Shown here one piece after another: positions 16,719-24,658 of a stretch of 46,933 nucleotides of DNA. Below the pieces are notes generated by a model. That model worked only from the letters and a program-made list of their open reading frames with translations. It did not search any database and was not told the DNA's origin. Numbering within the stretch: position 1 is the first letter of the stretch; the number at the start of each line of letters is the position of its first letter. Both the position numbers and the translations under genes were made by a program. The DNA comes from Pseudobdellovibrionaceae bacterium (GTDB lineage Bacteria; Bdellovibrionota; Bdellovibrionia; Bdellovibrionales; UBA1609): assembly GCA_018663505.1 (NCBI GenBank), contig JABJQG010000006.1:1-46933 (forward strand), read 5' to 3'.

Positions 16719-16871
16719 TACTAATTTTAGTACACAACTCCCTTTTAAATTTTAAATATTTAGCACCAAATGGCTCAGACATGCGGTTCTCGCCCTTCGG
16801 GCTGCGATCCGAACTCGCTTGTGGCGCTAAATATTTAAAATTAAAAAGGGAGTTGTGTACTGAAATTAGTA
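16719..16871 (+). repeat. Constant-core, unique-arm palindromic element (element 3)
   Basis: Arms 16719-16764 and 16826-16871 are 46 bp with two mismatches. The core holds block 16772-16820, identical to element 2 except CTCAGACATG for CTCAAACATG and a TTCG instead of TTCA tip. It begins 23 bases after the metallophosphoesterase stop and has the same orientation as that gene. Arm sequences are unrelated to those of elements 2 and 4. Confidence 0.88.
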
Positions 16872-16958
16872 GAATATGCCAATCCTAGATGTACGTCTGA
16901 AATGGTTTTTTAAAATAGTCTTTTATAAATATGAAATTATAGGTAAAATAACTTAGTT

Positions 16959-17885
16959 ATGTCAGATGAATTTAATGATGATTTAGATAAAACCAGTATC
17001 CTTACCAGTGATACTTTTAAGATTCGCTTAGCTGAAGCAGGCGAAGCTCCGCCGTGCTTAGTTTTACTCGTGGGTCCAGTGAACTCAGTGGGTAGGCAAT
17101 GGCCTATTGAGTCTCCAGAAAAAGTGATCGGGAGATCTATTGATGTTCCAATTTCTGTAGAAGATCGTAGCGTTAGCAAGGCTCATGCAAAACTGTTACT
17201 GGCGGCTGGTGAAGTAGCCATTATGGATTTAGAGTCCACCAACAGAACCATGGTTAATGAACAACCCGTTGAGCCATTAAAGCCAGTAAAGTTAAAGAAT
17301 AATGATAAAATTCAAATGGGAAATATTATCTTTAAGTTTTTAGAGAAAGGGAATATTGAGACGGTTTCAGCGGCACAAACTTTTGACCGTGGATTAGTAG
17401 ATTCTTTAACTAAAATTAATAATAAAGGGGCCTTAATGGCTAAGGGCCCAGAGAATTTTAATAAGGCCAGTATGCTTGGACTTCCTTTTAGTTTAATGAC
17501 TTTTGATATTGATCATTTTAAGCATGTGAACGACACTTATGGACACGACGCTGGCGATTATATACTTATAGAAATGGTTAGAGTTATAAAAGATAGAATG
17601 ATTAGAGAAAATGACTTTTTTGCCAGATCAGGTGGGGAGGAGTTTTGTTTATTACTTTTGGGTAGTCATTTGCTACAATCCACAGAAATCGCAGAGCGCA
17701 TCCGTATTACAGTGGAAAATTTTAAATTTGAATTTAATGGGACACTTATTCCAATAACCATCTCTATAGGCGTATCATGCAAAACAGAGCATGATACAGG
17801 TTGGGAAGATATATTTAAACGTGCAGATGAAGCTTTGTATGACTCCAAAAATGGCGGCCGCAACATGGTGAGTGTTAAGAACTAG
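16959..17885 (+). CDS. dgcB: FHA-GGDEF diguanylate cyclase, DgcB-like
   Basis: This 308-residue protein has three parts. A short N-terminal tail is rich in Thr/Ser and Asp (LDKTSILTSDTF, Thr12, 16, 19). An FHA phosphothreonine-binding domain spans about residues 48-122 (IGRSID, SVSKAHAKLLL, DLESTNRTMVNEQPV). A GGDEF domain has an active GGEEF near 225-229 and an intact inhibitory RxxD in RENDFFARSGGEEF. This is the layout of DgcB of Bdellovibrio bacteriovorus, whose FHA domain is known to bind its own phosphorylated N-terminal tail and which is needed for prey invasion. The gene symbol is by analogy. It is monocistronic and convergent with hflC. Confidence 0.8.
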   Translation: MSDEFNDDLDKTSILTSDTFKIRLAEAGEAPPCLVLLVGPVNSVGRQWPIESPEKVIGRSIDVPISVEDRSVSKAHAKLLLAAGEVAIMDLESTNRTMVNEQPVEPLKPVKLKNNDKIQMGNIIFKFLEKGNIETVSAAQTFDRGLVDSLTKINNKGALMAKGPENFNKASMLGLPFSLMTFDIDHFKHVNDTYGHDAGDYILIEMVRVIKDRMIRENDFFARSGGEEFCLLLLGSHLLQSTEIAERIRITVENFKFEFNGTLIPITISIGVSCKTEHDTGWEDIFKRADEALYDSKNGGRNMVSVKN

Positions 17886-17915
17886 TCGCGGTACCCATAT
17901 ATATTTAGTGTAAAC

Positions 17916-18905
17916 CTACTTGCCAGATTTTAAAGTACTCCAGAAGTTAGCGTCAGTGGATAGAATGAATTTTACATTTTTATCCAGTACACTTTCGTAC
18001 ACATCTAACTTTTTTCTAAATTCATAAAAGCTTGGGCTTTGGTTATAGGCCTGTGCATAGGTTCTTGTGGAGATGGCATCGGCCTTCCCTTTTAAAAGTT
18101 GGACAGTTTTGTAAGCTTCGGACTCAATCTTTTTGAGGTCATAGGCTATTTTACCTTCTATTTTGGCTTTTTCACCGTTACCAATGGATCTAATTTTTTC
18201 TGCAATACGTTTTCGTTCAGAAATCATTCTTTCAAAAACTTTTCTTTGTACGGATGCTTCGTAGGTAATGCGCTTAATTTGAACATCAATAAGGTCAATG
18301 CCAAGTTCTTTTAATTCGCCTTTTCCTTTTTCAATGATCATTTGGGAAAGTTTTTCACGTCCAATAGTGATGGGCTCAACTTCTCCAGTAATTTTAGAGT
18401 CTAAGTCTAATATACGATTTGCATTTTTTTCTGCTTCAGATTTTTTATTTTCAATTTTCTTATCTTTATTAATTTGATCTAAAATTGAGTTACTATTTCT
18501 AACAGCTTCAACTAAATTGAAATTTGAAATCACATCACGAGTAATCCCATCAAGAATTCCATCTAATCTTTTTTTAGCAACATTTTCATTTTTAAGAGTT
18601 TGGATAAACAATAGAGGGTCGATAATCTGCCAGCGTGCAGTAGTATCAATCATAATATACTTTTTATCTTTAGTAGGGATCTGGTTAGGGTAGCCATCCC
18701 AATTTAAAATTCTTAAATCCAGCATGCGAATTTCTTGGATGAATGGAATTTTTACGTGCATGCCTGCGTCTTTTACTGTGCGAACGGGTTTACCAAACTC
18801 GGTGATGATCGCCTGGCGCCCTTCGTATATGCGAAACAATGATGCATTAGCTAAAATAAATAAAACTAAAAATGAAACTAAAACACTGAGAAGACGTTTA
18901 TTCAC
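17916..18905 (-). CDS. hflC: HflC, FtsH-modulating stomatin/prohibitin-family protein
   Basis: This 329-residue band-7 protein has one N-terminal membrane segment (VLVSFLVLFILANASLF), RIYEGRQAIITEFGKPVR and an SPFH core with IPFIQEIRMLD. It then has a long helical tail with ERMISERKRIAEKIRSIGNGE and AISTRTYAQAYNQSPSFYEF, the HflC hallmark. With HflK it forms a large periplasm-facing ring around the FtsH protease and modulates membrane-protein turnover. Compared with E. coli HflC, a Lys/Glu/Asp-rich stretch lies in the middle (KDKKIENKKSEAEKNAN). Its start overlaps the hflK stop by 8 bp. No ftsH gene is in the window. Confidence 0.95.
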   Translation of the reverse strand: MNKRLLSVLVSFLVLFILANASLFRIYEGRQAIITEFGKPVRTVKDAGMHVKIPFIQEIRMLDLRILNWDGYPNQIPTKDKKYIMIDTTARWQIIDPLLFIQTLKNENVAKKRLDGILDGITRDVISNFNLVEAVRNSNSILDQINKDKKIENKKSEAEKNANRILDLDSKITGEVEPITIGREKLSQMIIEKGKGELKELGIDLIDVQIKRITYEASVQRKVFERMISERKRIAEKIRSIGNGEKAKIEGKIAYDLKKIESEAYKTVQLLKGKADAISTRTYAQAYNQSPSFYEFRKKLDVYESVLDKNVKFILSTDANFWSTLKSGK

Positions 18906-19899
18906 TTTTTACTCCCTTTTTAAGCTCACCATAAATTGGCAGCAGACCTTTTAATTTATTATCCACAATAAGAGGGTTTTCCAATTTCTTAAGAACTATA
19001 TTCATAGTATCGAGATACATTCGTTTTCTGGTTACCAGTGGAGCTTTGTTGTATTCTTTCAGTACTAATTTAAAGCGGTCAGTGTCACCTTTTGCGCGGT
19101 TAACCACTTCTGTAGCGTAAGCTTTGGCTTTTGAGATTGCTTTGTCAGCTTTACCTCGAGCTTCAGGGATAATTTCGTTATACTTTCTTTCAGCATTGTT
19201 TATCACTTGCTCTTGCTCTTGTTTGGCAGCATTGACTTCGTTAAATGAAGGCTGCACAGGCTCAGGAGGGTTAACATCTTGTAGCTTTACTGTGACTACG
19301 TTGATGCCTAAATTGTATCGATCAAAAATTTCTTGCATTAATACTTTTACATTAAGGGCTAGCTCAACTCGACCAACGGTTAAAACATCGTTAACAAGCA
19401 TGTCACCGGCAACTCTTCTCATGATGGCTTCAGAAATATCCCGGATATTTTTTATTGGAGAGCGAGTTTGAAATAAGTATTTTTGGGGTTCAGATATTTG
19501 ATAGTGAACTGTCCACTCCACATCGGCCACATTAAGATCGCCTGTGAGCATTAAAGACTCAGCATCGAAGCTTTTTTTAGAATAGGTTGTTCGACGGCCT
19601 TCGGCACTTCGAGTACGGAAACCAAATTCTTCTACAAAAACACGTTTTGTTTTCACTTTAACGGCATCGTCAATACCAAAAGGGAGTTTGAAGTGTAAAC
19701 CCGGCTGTGTGGTATTTACATACCGACCAAAGCGTAGTACTACAGCCTCTTCATCGGGTTCTACAGTATAAAAAACACTACCTGTAATCCAAATACCAAT
19801 AAGTACTACAAAGACAATAAAGAGCTTACTTTTATTTTCTTTTATAAACCTCTCAATATCATCGCTATCATATTGCCTGTTTTCACGAACAACTTTCAT
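18898..19899 (-). CDS. hflK: HflK, FtsH-modulating stomatin/prohibitin-family protein
   Basis: The 333-residue protein has a single membrane span (residues of about 27-47, LFIVFVVLIGIWITGSVFYT), then YTVEPDEEAVVLRFGRYV, a standard HflK opening, LHFKLPFGIDDAVKV, and the band-7 core with EQEQVINNAERKYNEIIPEARG. It lacks the long Gly/Pro-rich N-terminal tail of E. coli HflK, starting instead MKVVRENRQYDSDD. GGAGG lies six bases before the ATG. It is first gene of the hflK-hflC operon. The 668-base region upstream holds a cluster of stem-loops. Confidence 0.95.
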   Translation of the reverse strand: MKVVRENRQYDSDDIERFIKENKSKLFIVFVVLIGIWITGSVFYTVEPDEEAVVLRFGRYVNTTQPGLHFKLPFGIDDAVKVKTKRVFVEEFGFRTRSAEGRRTTYSKKSFDAESLMLTGDLNVADVEWTVHYQISEPQKYLFQTRSPIKNIRDISEAIMRRVAGDMLVNDVLTVGRVELALNVKVLMQEIFDRYNLGINVVTVKLQDVNPPEPVQPSFNEVNAAKQEQEQVINNAERKYNEIIPEARGKADKAISKAKAYATEVVNRAKGDTDRFKLVLKEYNKAPLVTRKRMYLDTMNIVLKKLENPLIVDNKLKGLLPIYGELKKGVKSE

Positions 19900-20034
19900 T
19901 AAAACCTCCGAAATAATTTAGTTATATTTAGCCCATGGTGATTTTAAAGGGAAGCATAGTAAAAAGAAAAGCTTTGCGTTACTTTAGGTTTTTGGTTTTC
20001 CTTTGAAATTTGAAACCTTTCCATCCTGAGAAAT

Positions 20035-20183
20035 CGAGGCTTGCCGCCTCGAGCTCCGCAATCTAATGGCATCGTGCCATTAGATCTAAAAAAAATTAAC
20101 TCTGGGACGATCAGAATCTATTTTTCAGTAGATTCCCCCACACGACGTGGGGGAATTGGCAGGCTCGGGCCGCCCAGGCCCGA
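20035..20183. ncRNA. Cluster of GC-rich stem-loops (candidate structured RNA or composite repeat)
   Basis: At least five hairpins lie in tandem: CGAGGC/GCCTCG (20035-20051), an 11-bp perfect stem ATCTAATGGCA/TGCCATTAGAT (20061-20085, TCG loop), GAATCTA/TAGATTC (20114-20135), ATTCCCCCAC/GTGGGGGAAT (20132-20156) and TCGGGCC/GGCCCGA (20165-20183). The third and fourth share bases 20132-20135, so they compete. It stands out as GC-rich in AT-rich surroundings. It lies between divergent hflK and the sigma-factor gene; strand and function are unknown, and it matches no RNA family I recognise. Confidence 0.45.
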
Positions 20184-20200
20184 TCTCCCACGGATGGAAA
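20176..20200 (+). repeat. 25-bp dispersed tag, copy 2
   Basis: Same sequence as 145-169 apart from one base. It includes the 3' strand of the TCGGGCC/GGCCCGA stem and ends GGATGGAAA. Confidence 0.6.
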
Positions 20201-20567
20201 GGCACCAATGGAAAATCCACAGTTCAAAGCTGCGCAATCATAAACCAATAGCTTTCTATTTTCCACTTAATGCTAACTAACAATTCCCACCGAAACCTGC
20301 GATTACAAAAGACACAAGTACGAAAAAAATTTAATATGCAAATAAGAAATAATTACATTAAACACCTGAAACCCTATTCAGTTGGGCCTTACGCCTAAAG
20401 TGGGGTCATTATAACGGAACGGAAATTGCTTATTAAGTAATCAGTAGGTCGCTGGTGTCAATATCGCACCAAGCACAACAAGGAGAACGGTTTAGTAGTA
20501 CATCGTAGAACTAAAAGGAAAGAATCATCTGTGTGACCCTGTTAATTCCAATCAAAGGAGGGGGAAA
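20201..20567. promoter_or_regulatory. Leader region of the ECF sigma-factor gene
   Basis: There is no gene of substance in these 367 bases. A GGAAC at 20416-20420 resembles the -35 element of ECF-sigma promoters, which would suit autoregulation, but no convincing -10 is at the right distance. A very strong AAAGGAGGGGG ribosome-binding site closes the region. Confidence 0.3.
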
Positions 20568-21209
20568 ATGAAAGGACTTAATCTAAGTACGGGCGAAGCC
20601 CATTTTATAGTAAGCAACCAAGGCCAGGCATTTGTCTCGGATGGTTCACACCTAGAAATTGTGGACTTTAAGAGCAAAAAAGATACAGAGCTGGTGACGG
20701 ATGTGAAAGAGGGAGTGCCAGGAGCCTTCTCTGAGCTTGTTGAACGACATCGAAAATACATGATGGCTTTGGTTTTTAAAATGACTAGAGATGCAAGTAT
20801 AGCTGATGATGTGGTTCAAGAGGCTCTAATGAAAGCGTACACAAAGATTCATCTATTTCGTGGAACAGCTTCATTTAAAAGCTGGCTCTTTCGAATTACC
20901 GTGAATACTGCTAAAAATGTTTTAAGGTCAAAATCAAGATACATGACACCCATGGAAGAAAACACCGTAGCAGTGGAATCTAAGGGCGAAAACAAAGTTT
21001 ATAACTCTAATCTTAATGAAATCTTTGTAGTTGAGATTAATTTATTGCCAGATCGACAGAGAATGGCCCTTAAATTAAGGGTTTTTGATGACCTAAACTT
21101 TAAGGAAATAGCTGAAATTATGCAGTGTCCTTACGATACAGCAAAAGCCAATTACAGGCATGCTTTGTTGAAGCTAAAGAAGAAATTTAAAAATGTGGAT
21201 TTTATATAA
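20568..21209 (+). CDS. ECF-type RNA polymerase sigma factor (RpoE-like)
   Basis: The 213-residue protein has sigma region 2 at about 46-115 (FSELVERHRKYMMALVFKMT, DDVVQEALMKAYTKIHLF, SWLFRITVNTAKNVL) and region 4 at about 155-205 (INLLPDRQRMALKLRVFDDL, FKEIAEIMQCPYDTAKANYR). There is no region 1 or 3, as usual for group IV sigma factors. An extra N-terminal segment of about 45 residues precedes region 2, longer than usual. Strong AAAGGAGGGGG ribosome-binding site. A tiny gene, not a recognisable zinc anti-sigma factor, follows 19 bases after. In B. bacteriovorus I recall an RpoE-like sigma gene lying near dgcB, as here; this is unverified. Confidence 0.93.
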   Translation: MKGLNLSTGEAHFIVSNQGQAFVSDGSHLEIVDFKSKKDTELVTDVKEGVPGAFSELVERHRKYMMALVFKMTRDASIADDVVQEALMKAYTKIHLFRGTASFKSWLFRITVNTAKNVLRSKSRYMTPMEENTVAVESKGENKVYNSNLNEIFVVEINLLPDRQRMALKLRVFDDLNFKEIAEIMQCPYDTAKANYRHALLKLKKKFKNVDFI

Positions 21210-21228
21210 TGCAAACAGAGGGGGGAGC

Positions 21229-21381
21229 TTGAGTAAAAAAAATGTAATGAAGCAGTTCATGTATAAACAATTTAGCTTAGGAGTAGACTGGATGTATTGG
21301 ATGGTATTTAGCTTCTATTTTAAAAAACAAACTAAGGCGGTAAAGAGAGAGCCTACTCCAAAACTAAAGGAATTCGGTTAG
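21229..21381 (+). CDS. Tiny protein (50 residues) cotranscribed with the sigma factor
   Basis: I propose a TTG start at 21229 because AGAGGGGGGAGC ends immediately before it. A longer frame from 21193 would overlap the sigma gene and is less likely. The protein begins (M)SKKNVMKQFMYKQFS, has an aromatic, hydrophobic centre (VDWMYWMVFSFYF) and a basic tail (KKQTKAVKREPTPKLKEF). It may associate with the membrane or bind the sigma factor. It has no Cys/His, so it is not a zinc-binding anti-sigma. Function unknown. Confidence 0.5.
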   Translation: MSKKNVMKQFMYKQFSLGVDWMYWMVFSFYFKKQTKAVKREPTPKLKEFG

Positions 21382-21391
21382 CTATATGAAA

Positions 21392-22435
21392 TTAATTTAC
21401 AAGAACAAACTTTTTTAAATAAGCTTCAGGATCCTTTTGATCTTCAAGTTTTTTACAAAAGCTGATGAACTTTTCGAAATCACTATTAAACTTTTTAAAG
21501 GCTTTTTCAAAGTCTGAAAGGTCATAGAAATAAGTTTTAAGAGATAGTAGCTTTGCATTATTAAACTTGTTTTTATGGAAATGTCTATACTGCTTGGATT
21601 TCATTTTAGGAAGTATTTCACTTTTGAATTTCTTAAGTAAAGCTTGGAAGTAGGCATCTTTCTTTTGAAGATCATGATTTTCTTTATCGGTATACCAAAT
21701 GTTTAGCTGCTTAACGGTTGCGGAAACAAAATCTGAGAAAATTTTGTCGTCGTGATTTTCATTTTGAATTTGCAATAAAATATCTTTAGAATTTTTAAAA
21801 TGTTTTTTGTAAAAGAGTTCGGTACCTTTATTGCCAATGAAAGTAGCAAGTCTTTCGTTAAAATCCGCATGATCTTTAATATATATAGTGGCATGTACGG
21901 TTTCATGAATAATCACATTTACTAGGTTGTAGTCTTTGTACCTTAACATGCTGGAAAGAATCGGGTCGTCAAACCATCCCAAGGTGCTGTAAGCAGTGGC
22001 TCCACGAATATAAGTATCAAAGTCCGATTTTGGATACTTTAAGGCTTCCTCTTCCGCCTCTTTGTGCGTGTGAAAGCCTTTGTACGGAACACTTCCAATA
22101 AAAGGGAATTTCCATTTGTGGTGTTTTAATTCGTAAAGAGGTGCAACGCTTATGATATAGGACACGTACTTCTCATCAAGTTGTGCAAAAGAGGAATAGT
22201 TATTTGTTGAATCCAGTTTAAGTTCTTGTTCCGAAAATATTTTAGCCTTTTGAGCTAATTTGAGTTTGCCCTTAATTTTTTTAGGAATGGTTTTGTCTTT
22301 CAGTGATTTTTCTATGGGTACTCTTTTTTTCATAATCACCAAATGATGATAAGCGCTTTTAGCTAAATACGGAAGCTGACAACCAGAAATAAATATTAGA
22401 GTTAAAAGTAAGAGGCTAAGCCTTATAAATACCAC
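21392..22435 (-). CDS. Lipoprotein with HExxH motif, putative aminopeptidase
   Basis: This protein, about 347 residues, has a lipobox (LIFISGC) after a hydrophobic leader. It has a zinc-metallopeptidase motif HETVHATIY followed by FNERLATFIG, in which the Glu is the likely third ligand. The spacing and the preceding YIRGATAYSTLGWFDDP fit the DUF2265-type putative aminopeptidases found in proteobacteria. I placed the start at GTG 22435, leaving a 13-bp overlap with the barrel gene; a TTG at 22465 is possible. Neither has a good ribosome-binding site, so translational coupling is likely. It is third gene of a minus-strand operon. Confidence 0.82.
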   Translation of the reverse strand: MVFIRLSLLLLTLIFISGCQLPYLAKSAYHHLVIMKKRVPIEKSLKDKTIPKKIKGKLKLAQKAKIFSEQELKLDSTNNYSSFAQLDEKYVSYIISVAPLYELKHHKWKFPFIGSVPYKGFHTHKEAEEEALKYPKSDFDTYIRGATAYSTLGWFDDPILSSMLRYKDYNLVNVIIHETVHATIYIKDHADFNERLATFIGNKGTELFYKKHFKNSKDILLQIQNENHDDKIFSDFVSATVKQLNIWYTDKENHDLQKKDAYFQALLKKFKSEILPKMKSKQYRHFHKNKFNNAKLLSLKTYFYDLSDFEKAFKKFNSDFEKFISFCKKLEDQKDPEAYLKKFVLVN

Positions 22436-22989
22436 GATAGACCAATACGGGCAGCCAGATCCCAATCAGAAAATTTTTCATCAGGGTTAGACCCCCAGGC
22501 ATCAGCACTAACTTTTAGCGAAAAAGCTTGCGAAAGTTTTAGTCGAAACCCTAGCCCCATGCTTGGTACTTCTCCATTAGTTTTAGCATAGGATGTTTTG
22601 GGTAAACCAGAGGCGGGTTTGTAGAAGGTTTCTTTATATCTTTTCGCCATTCCCATTTTTACAAAAGGTTGAAGTTGAGATTCCCTAGTGGCGAAGCTGT
22701 ATACTAGGTCTAGGCCAAAAGATTGTGTTAAGAAGGTGTAAATTTCAGGGGCAGCGTTCACATCAGATCCAACAGCTTGGGTTTTTTTACCTTCAGTGTA
22801 ACTAAACTCAAGCGCTGACATGGCCATAAAATAATAAGAAAAAGAGGCGGTTGTGGAAAAGCCTTCAGTGTAATTTACGGCGTTGATTTTAGAATGTATA
22901 TAGCTGTTTCCTAAACTGAGTTCCACAATGCCAGCCAGTGAATATTGTGAAAATAGAAAAACAGATAATAGAACTAATATTTTTTTCAT
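22423..22989 (-). CDS. Outer-membrane beta-barrel protein
   Basis: The 188-residue protein has a signal peptide (MKKILVLLSVFLFSQYSLAG) and an eight-strand barrel pattern: GIVELSLGNSYIHS, FSTTASFSYYFMAMSALEFS, FGLDLVYSFATRESQLQPFV, MGLGFRLKLSQAFSLKVSAD and WDLAARIGLSWYL. It resembles OmpA/OmpW-size small barrels without a periplasmic domain. AGGAG lies before the ATG. Its end overlaps the HExxH lipoprotein gene, and the TonB-like gene is 17 bases upstream, so the three form an envelope operon. Confidence 0.8.
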   Translation of the reverse strand: MKKILVLLSVFLFSQYSLAGIVELSLGNSYIHSKINAVNYTEGFSTTASFSYYFMAMSALEFSYTEGKKTQAVGSDVNAAPEIYTFLTQSFGLDLVYSFATRESQLQPFVKMGMAKRYKETFYKPASGLPKTSYAKTNGEVPSMGLGFRLKLSQAFSLKVSADAWGSNPDEKFSDWDLAARIGLSWYL

Positions 22990-23006
22990 TTTTTTCTCCT
23001 AAGCCA

Positions 23007-23852
23007 TTACCTTAAAATAACTTTTTGAGGATTCCAACTTAAATAAAAACCAACTTTAAACCTCACTTGATCGTTTTCGTCCACCATGCCTTCAGGAGGG
23101 TTGAGTAATGGTGATGCTTCTTTAAAAGGCTCTATGGCTGCTTGATCTAAATAATCAAATTCTGAGGATTTTATAATATTAGCTTTCTGGAAATAGCCTT
23201 CCTTATCTAGCACAATTTCCACAATTGTAGTGCGAGGCTTTTGAGACAGTTTAACAAGAGACTTTCGTGAAAGTTGTCGTCTTATATTATGAAGCTTAGG
23301 GACCCAGCGGTTCACGACCTGTTGAGAAACTCGTGAATGAAACCCGTAATAAGCATATGGGTCACTATCCAATACTGTGAAGTGTCCCTCTTCCACGCCA
23401 GGGATATGTTCTGCTATTGTGGATAGCCCAAGACTTCTTTTTACTGAGGGGTTCTCTGTTTTTTTTAGAAGCACATTTTTTTGTTGAGAAGTAAGGGTGT
23501 TTTGGTTTTGTGATTTTTGTTGAGCTTTAGTTTTAGGTGAAAGTCCCTTGTTCTGAGTTTTCTCGGCAGTGTATGCTGCCTTCGTTTGTTTTTTTACACG
23601 TTGATATTTTTTGGAGAGAAGGTGTGTTTTCTTTTTTAGTTTTTCTATTTTATTTTGTAGCTCCCTTATTTCAGTTTGAGTAACAAATTGACCTTTATTT
23701 GCCTCAGGGTAGATCACTTCAATGGGGGTATTATTGCCAGTCTTAAGTTGTTGTTTTTCCGTAGGCAGAAAAAAAAAGAAAGCATGTAGTAACAAACTGA
23801 AACAGAGTGTAACCCATAGAAAATACTCAGAATTTTTAGTGGCTGCTTTCAT
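23007..23852 (-). CDS. TonB/TolA-like protein with coiled-coil linker
   Basis: The 281-residue protein has one N-terminal membrane segment (LWVTLCFSLLLHAFFFFLP). A Lys/Gln-rich helical linker follows (EIRELQNKIEKLKKKTHLLS and repeats of KTKAQQKSQNQ). The C-terminal domain of about 90 residues (SQQVVNRWVPKLHNI, TTIVEIVLDKEGYFQKANII, FDYLDQAAIEPFKEASPLLN) fits TonB or TolA. It probably spans the periplasm and drives an outer-membrane process. It is first gene of a three-gene operon with a barrel and a metallopeptidase lipoprotein. No exbB/exbD or tolQ/tolR is in the window. Confidence 0.8.
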   Translation of the reverse strand: MKAATKNSEYFLWVTLCFSLLLHAFFFFLPTEKQQLKTGNNTPIEVIYPEANKGQFVTQTEIRELQNKIEKLKKKTHLLSKKYQRVKKQTKAAYTAEKTQNKGLSPKTKAQQKSQNQNTLTSQQKNVLLKKTENPSVKRSLGLSTIAEHIPGVEEGHFTVLDSDPYAYYGFHSRVSQQVVNRWVPKLHNIRRQLSRKSLVKLSQKPRTTIVEIVLDKEGYFQKANIIKSSEFDYLDQAAIEPFKEASPLLNPPEGMVDENDQVRFKVGFYLSWNPQKVILR

Positions 23853-23930
23853 TTCTCAAGATTCTATCAGCGAAAACGCCTAAAGTTGAGACATATTCTG
23901 CCGATAAGTAAATTATCAGGGGGATTATAT

Positions 23931-24452
23931 ATGGCTCAAAAATCAAATGTTATTGATTTGACTCAAAGGTTACAGAAAAATAAGAAAAAAGTTAATAATA
24001 TCAAGGCTATGGAGAAATCTGAAGTTTTAGATATGACTCAGCGACGGAACGAGATTTTGGTTGAAGAGCGTCGTGAGGTTAAGAGAACCATTCTCACTGA
24101 GTTTGTAGGTGCTTTTGTTGTGGTTCCTCAGAAGGGACTTCTAAAAGTAGCTATATATGACATATCAGATAATGGGATTGCATTTGATATGGAGGAGTCA
24201 GAAGGGAAGTTTAATGCTGGCGATGAAGTGGCTATGCGCGTTTATTTAAATCAACACACTTATTTTCCTTTTACTGTACTTGTTCAAAATTCGCGTTGGA
24301 TTGATGATGAATCTGTGCAACGTCATGGAGCTAATTTTGATAAAGAAACTGTAAATCAGGAATCTTTATATCATTTTGTAAAATTTATAGAAACAGTGAG
24401 TGCCTCATTAGAAAGAGATGGTGGTGATGTGATGGTTTCGAATATAAAATAA
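23931..24452 (+). CDS. PilZ-domain cyclic-di-GMP-binding protein
   Basis: The 173-residue protein has the PilZ signature. The arginine box is RREVKR (R-x-x-x-R), followed by DISDNGIAF, a D/N-x-S-x-x-G variant, in the right order. A helical N-terminal extension of about 40 residues precedes the domain and contains a repeated DLTQR/DMTQR phrase. It likely senses the messenger made by GGDEF enzymes such as the two nearby. I chose ATG 23931, with GGGGAT seven bases upstream; a longer frame from 23886 lacks one. A strong terminator follows. Confidence 0.87.
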   Translation: MAQKSNVIDLTQRLQKNKKKVNNIKAMEKSEVLDMTQRRNEILVEERREVKRTILTEFVGAFVVVPQKGLLKVAIYDISDNGIAFDMEESEGKFNAGDEVAMRVYLNQHTYFPFTVLVQNSRWIDDESVQRHGANFDKETVNQESLYHFVKFIETVSASLERDGGDVMVSNIK

Positions 24453-24482
24453 TATCTAAATATTAAAAAACATTTTAAGATC

Positions 24483-24521
24483 AAAAAGGCTTCGACTAAA
24501 CTCATAAGAAGCCTTTTTTTT
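24483..24521 (+). terminator. Rho-independent terminator after the PilZ gene
   Basis: An 11-bp stem, AAAAAGGCTTC (24483-24493) with GAAGCCTTTTT (24508-24518), has a 14-base loop and a run of eight T. It lies 30 bases after the stop. Confidence 0.85.
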
Positions 24522-24658
24522 AATCACCTCCTTCCATTTCTCGATAAATAAAGTCTGTTTTTCAGCCTTAAGCCTTTACACTGTGCCTATAGTGGGTTGG
24601 AATATTATATAAGACTAAAGTCATGAAGACTTCTGTCTTGCTCATCGAGGAGGATCTA

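Noticed and set aside
20041-20280. 79-codon plus-strand reading frame over the stem-loop cluster
   Set aside because: It consists of the hairpin and tag sequence read through; composition is Arg/Pro-rich as expected from GC-rich palindromes, with no ribosome-binding site.
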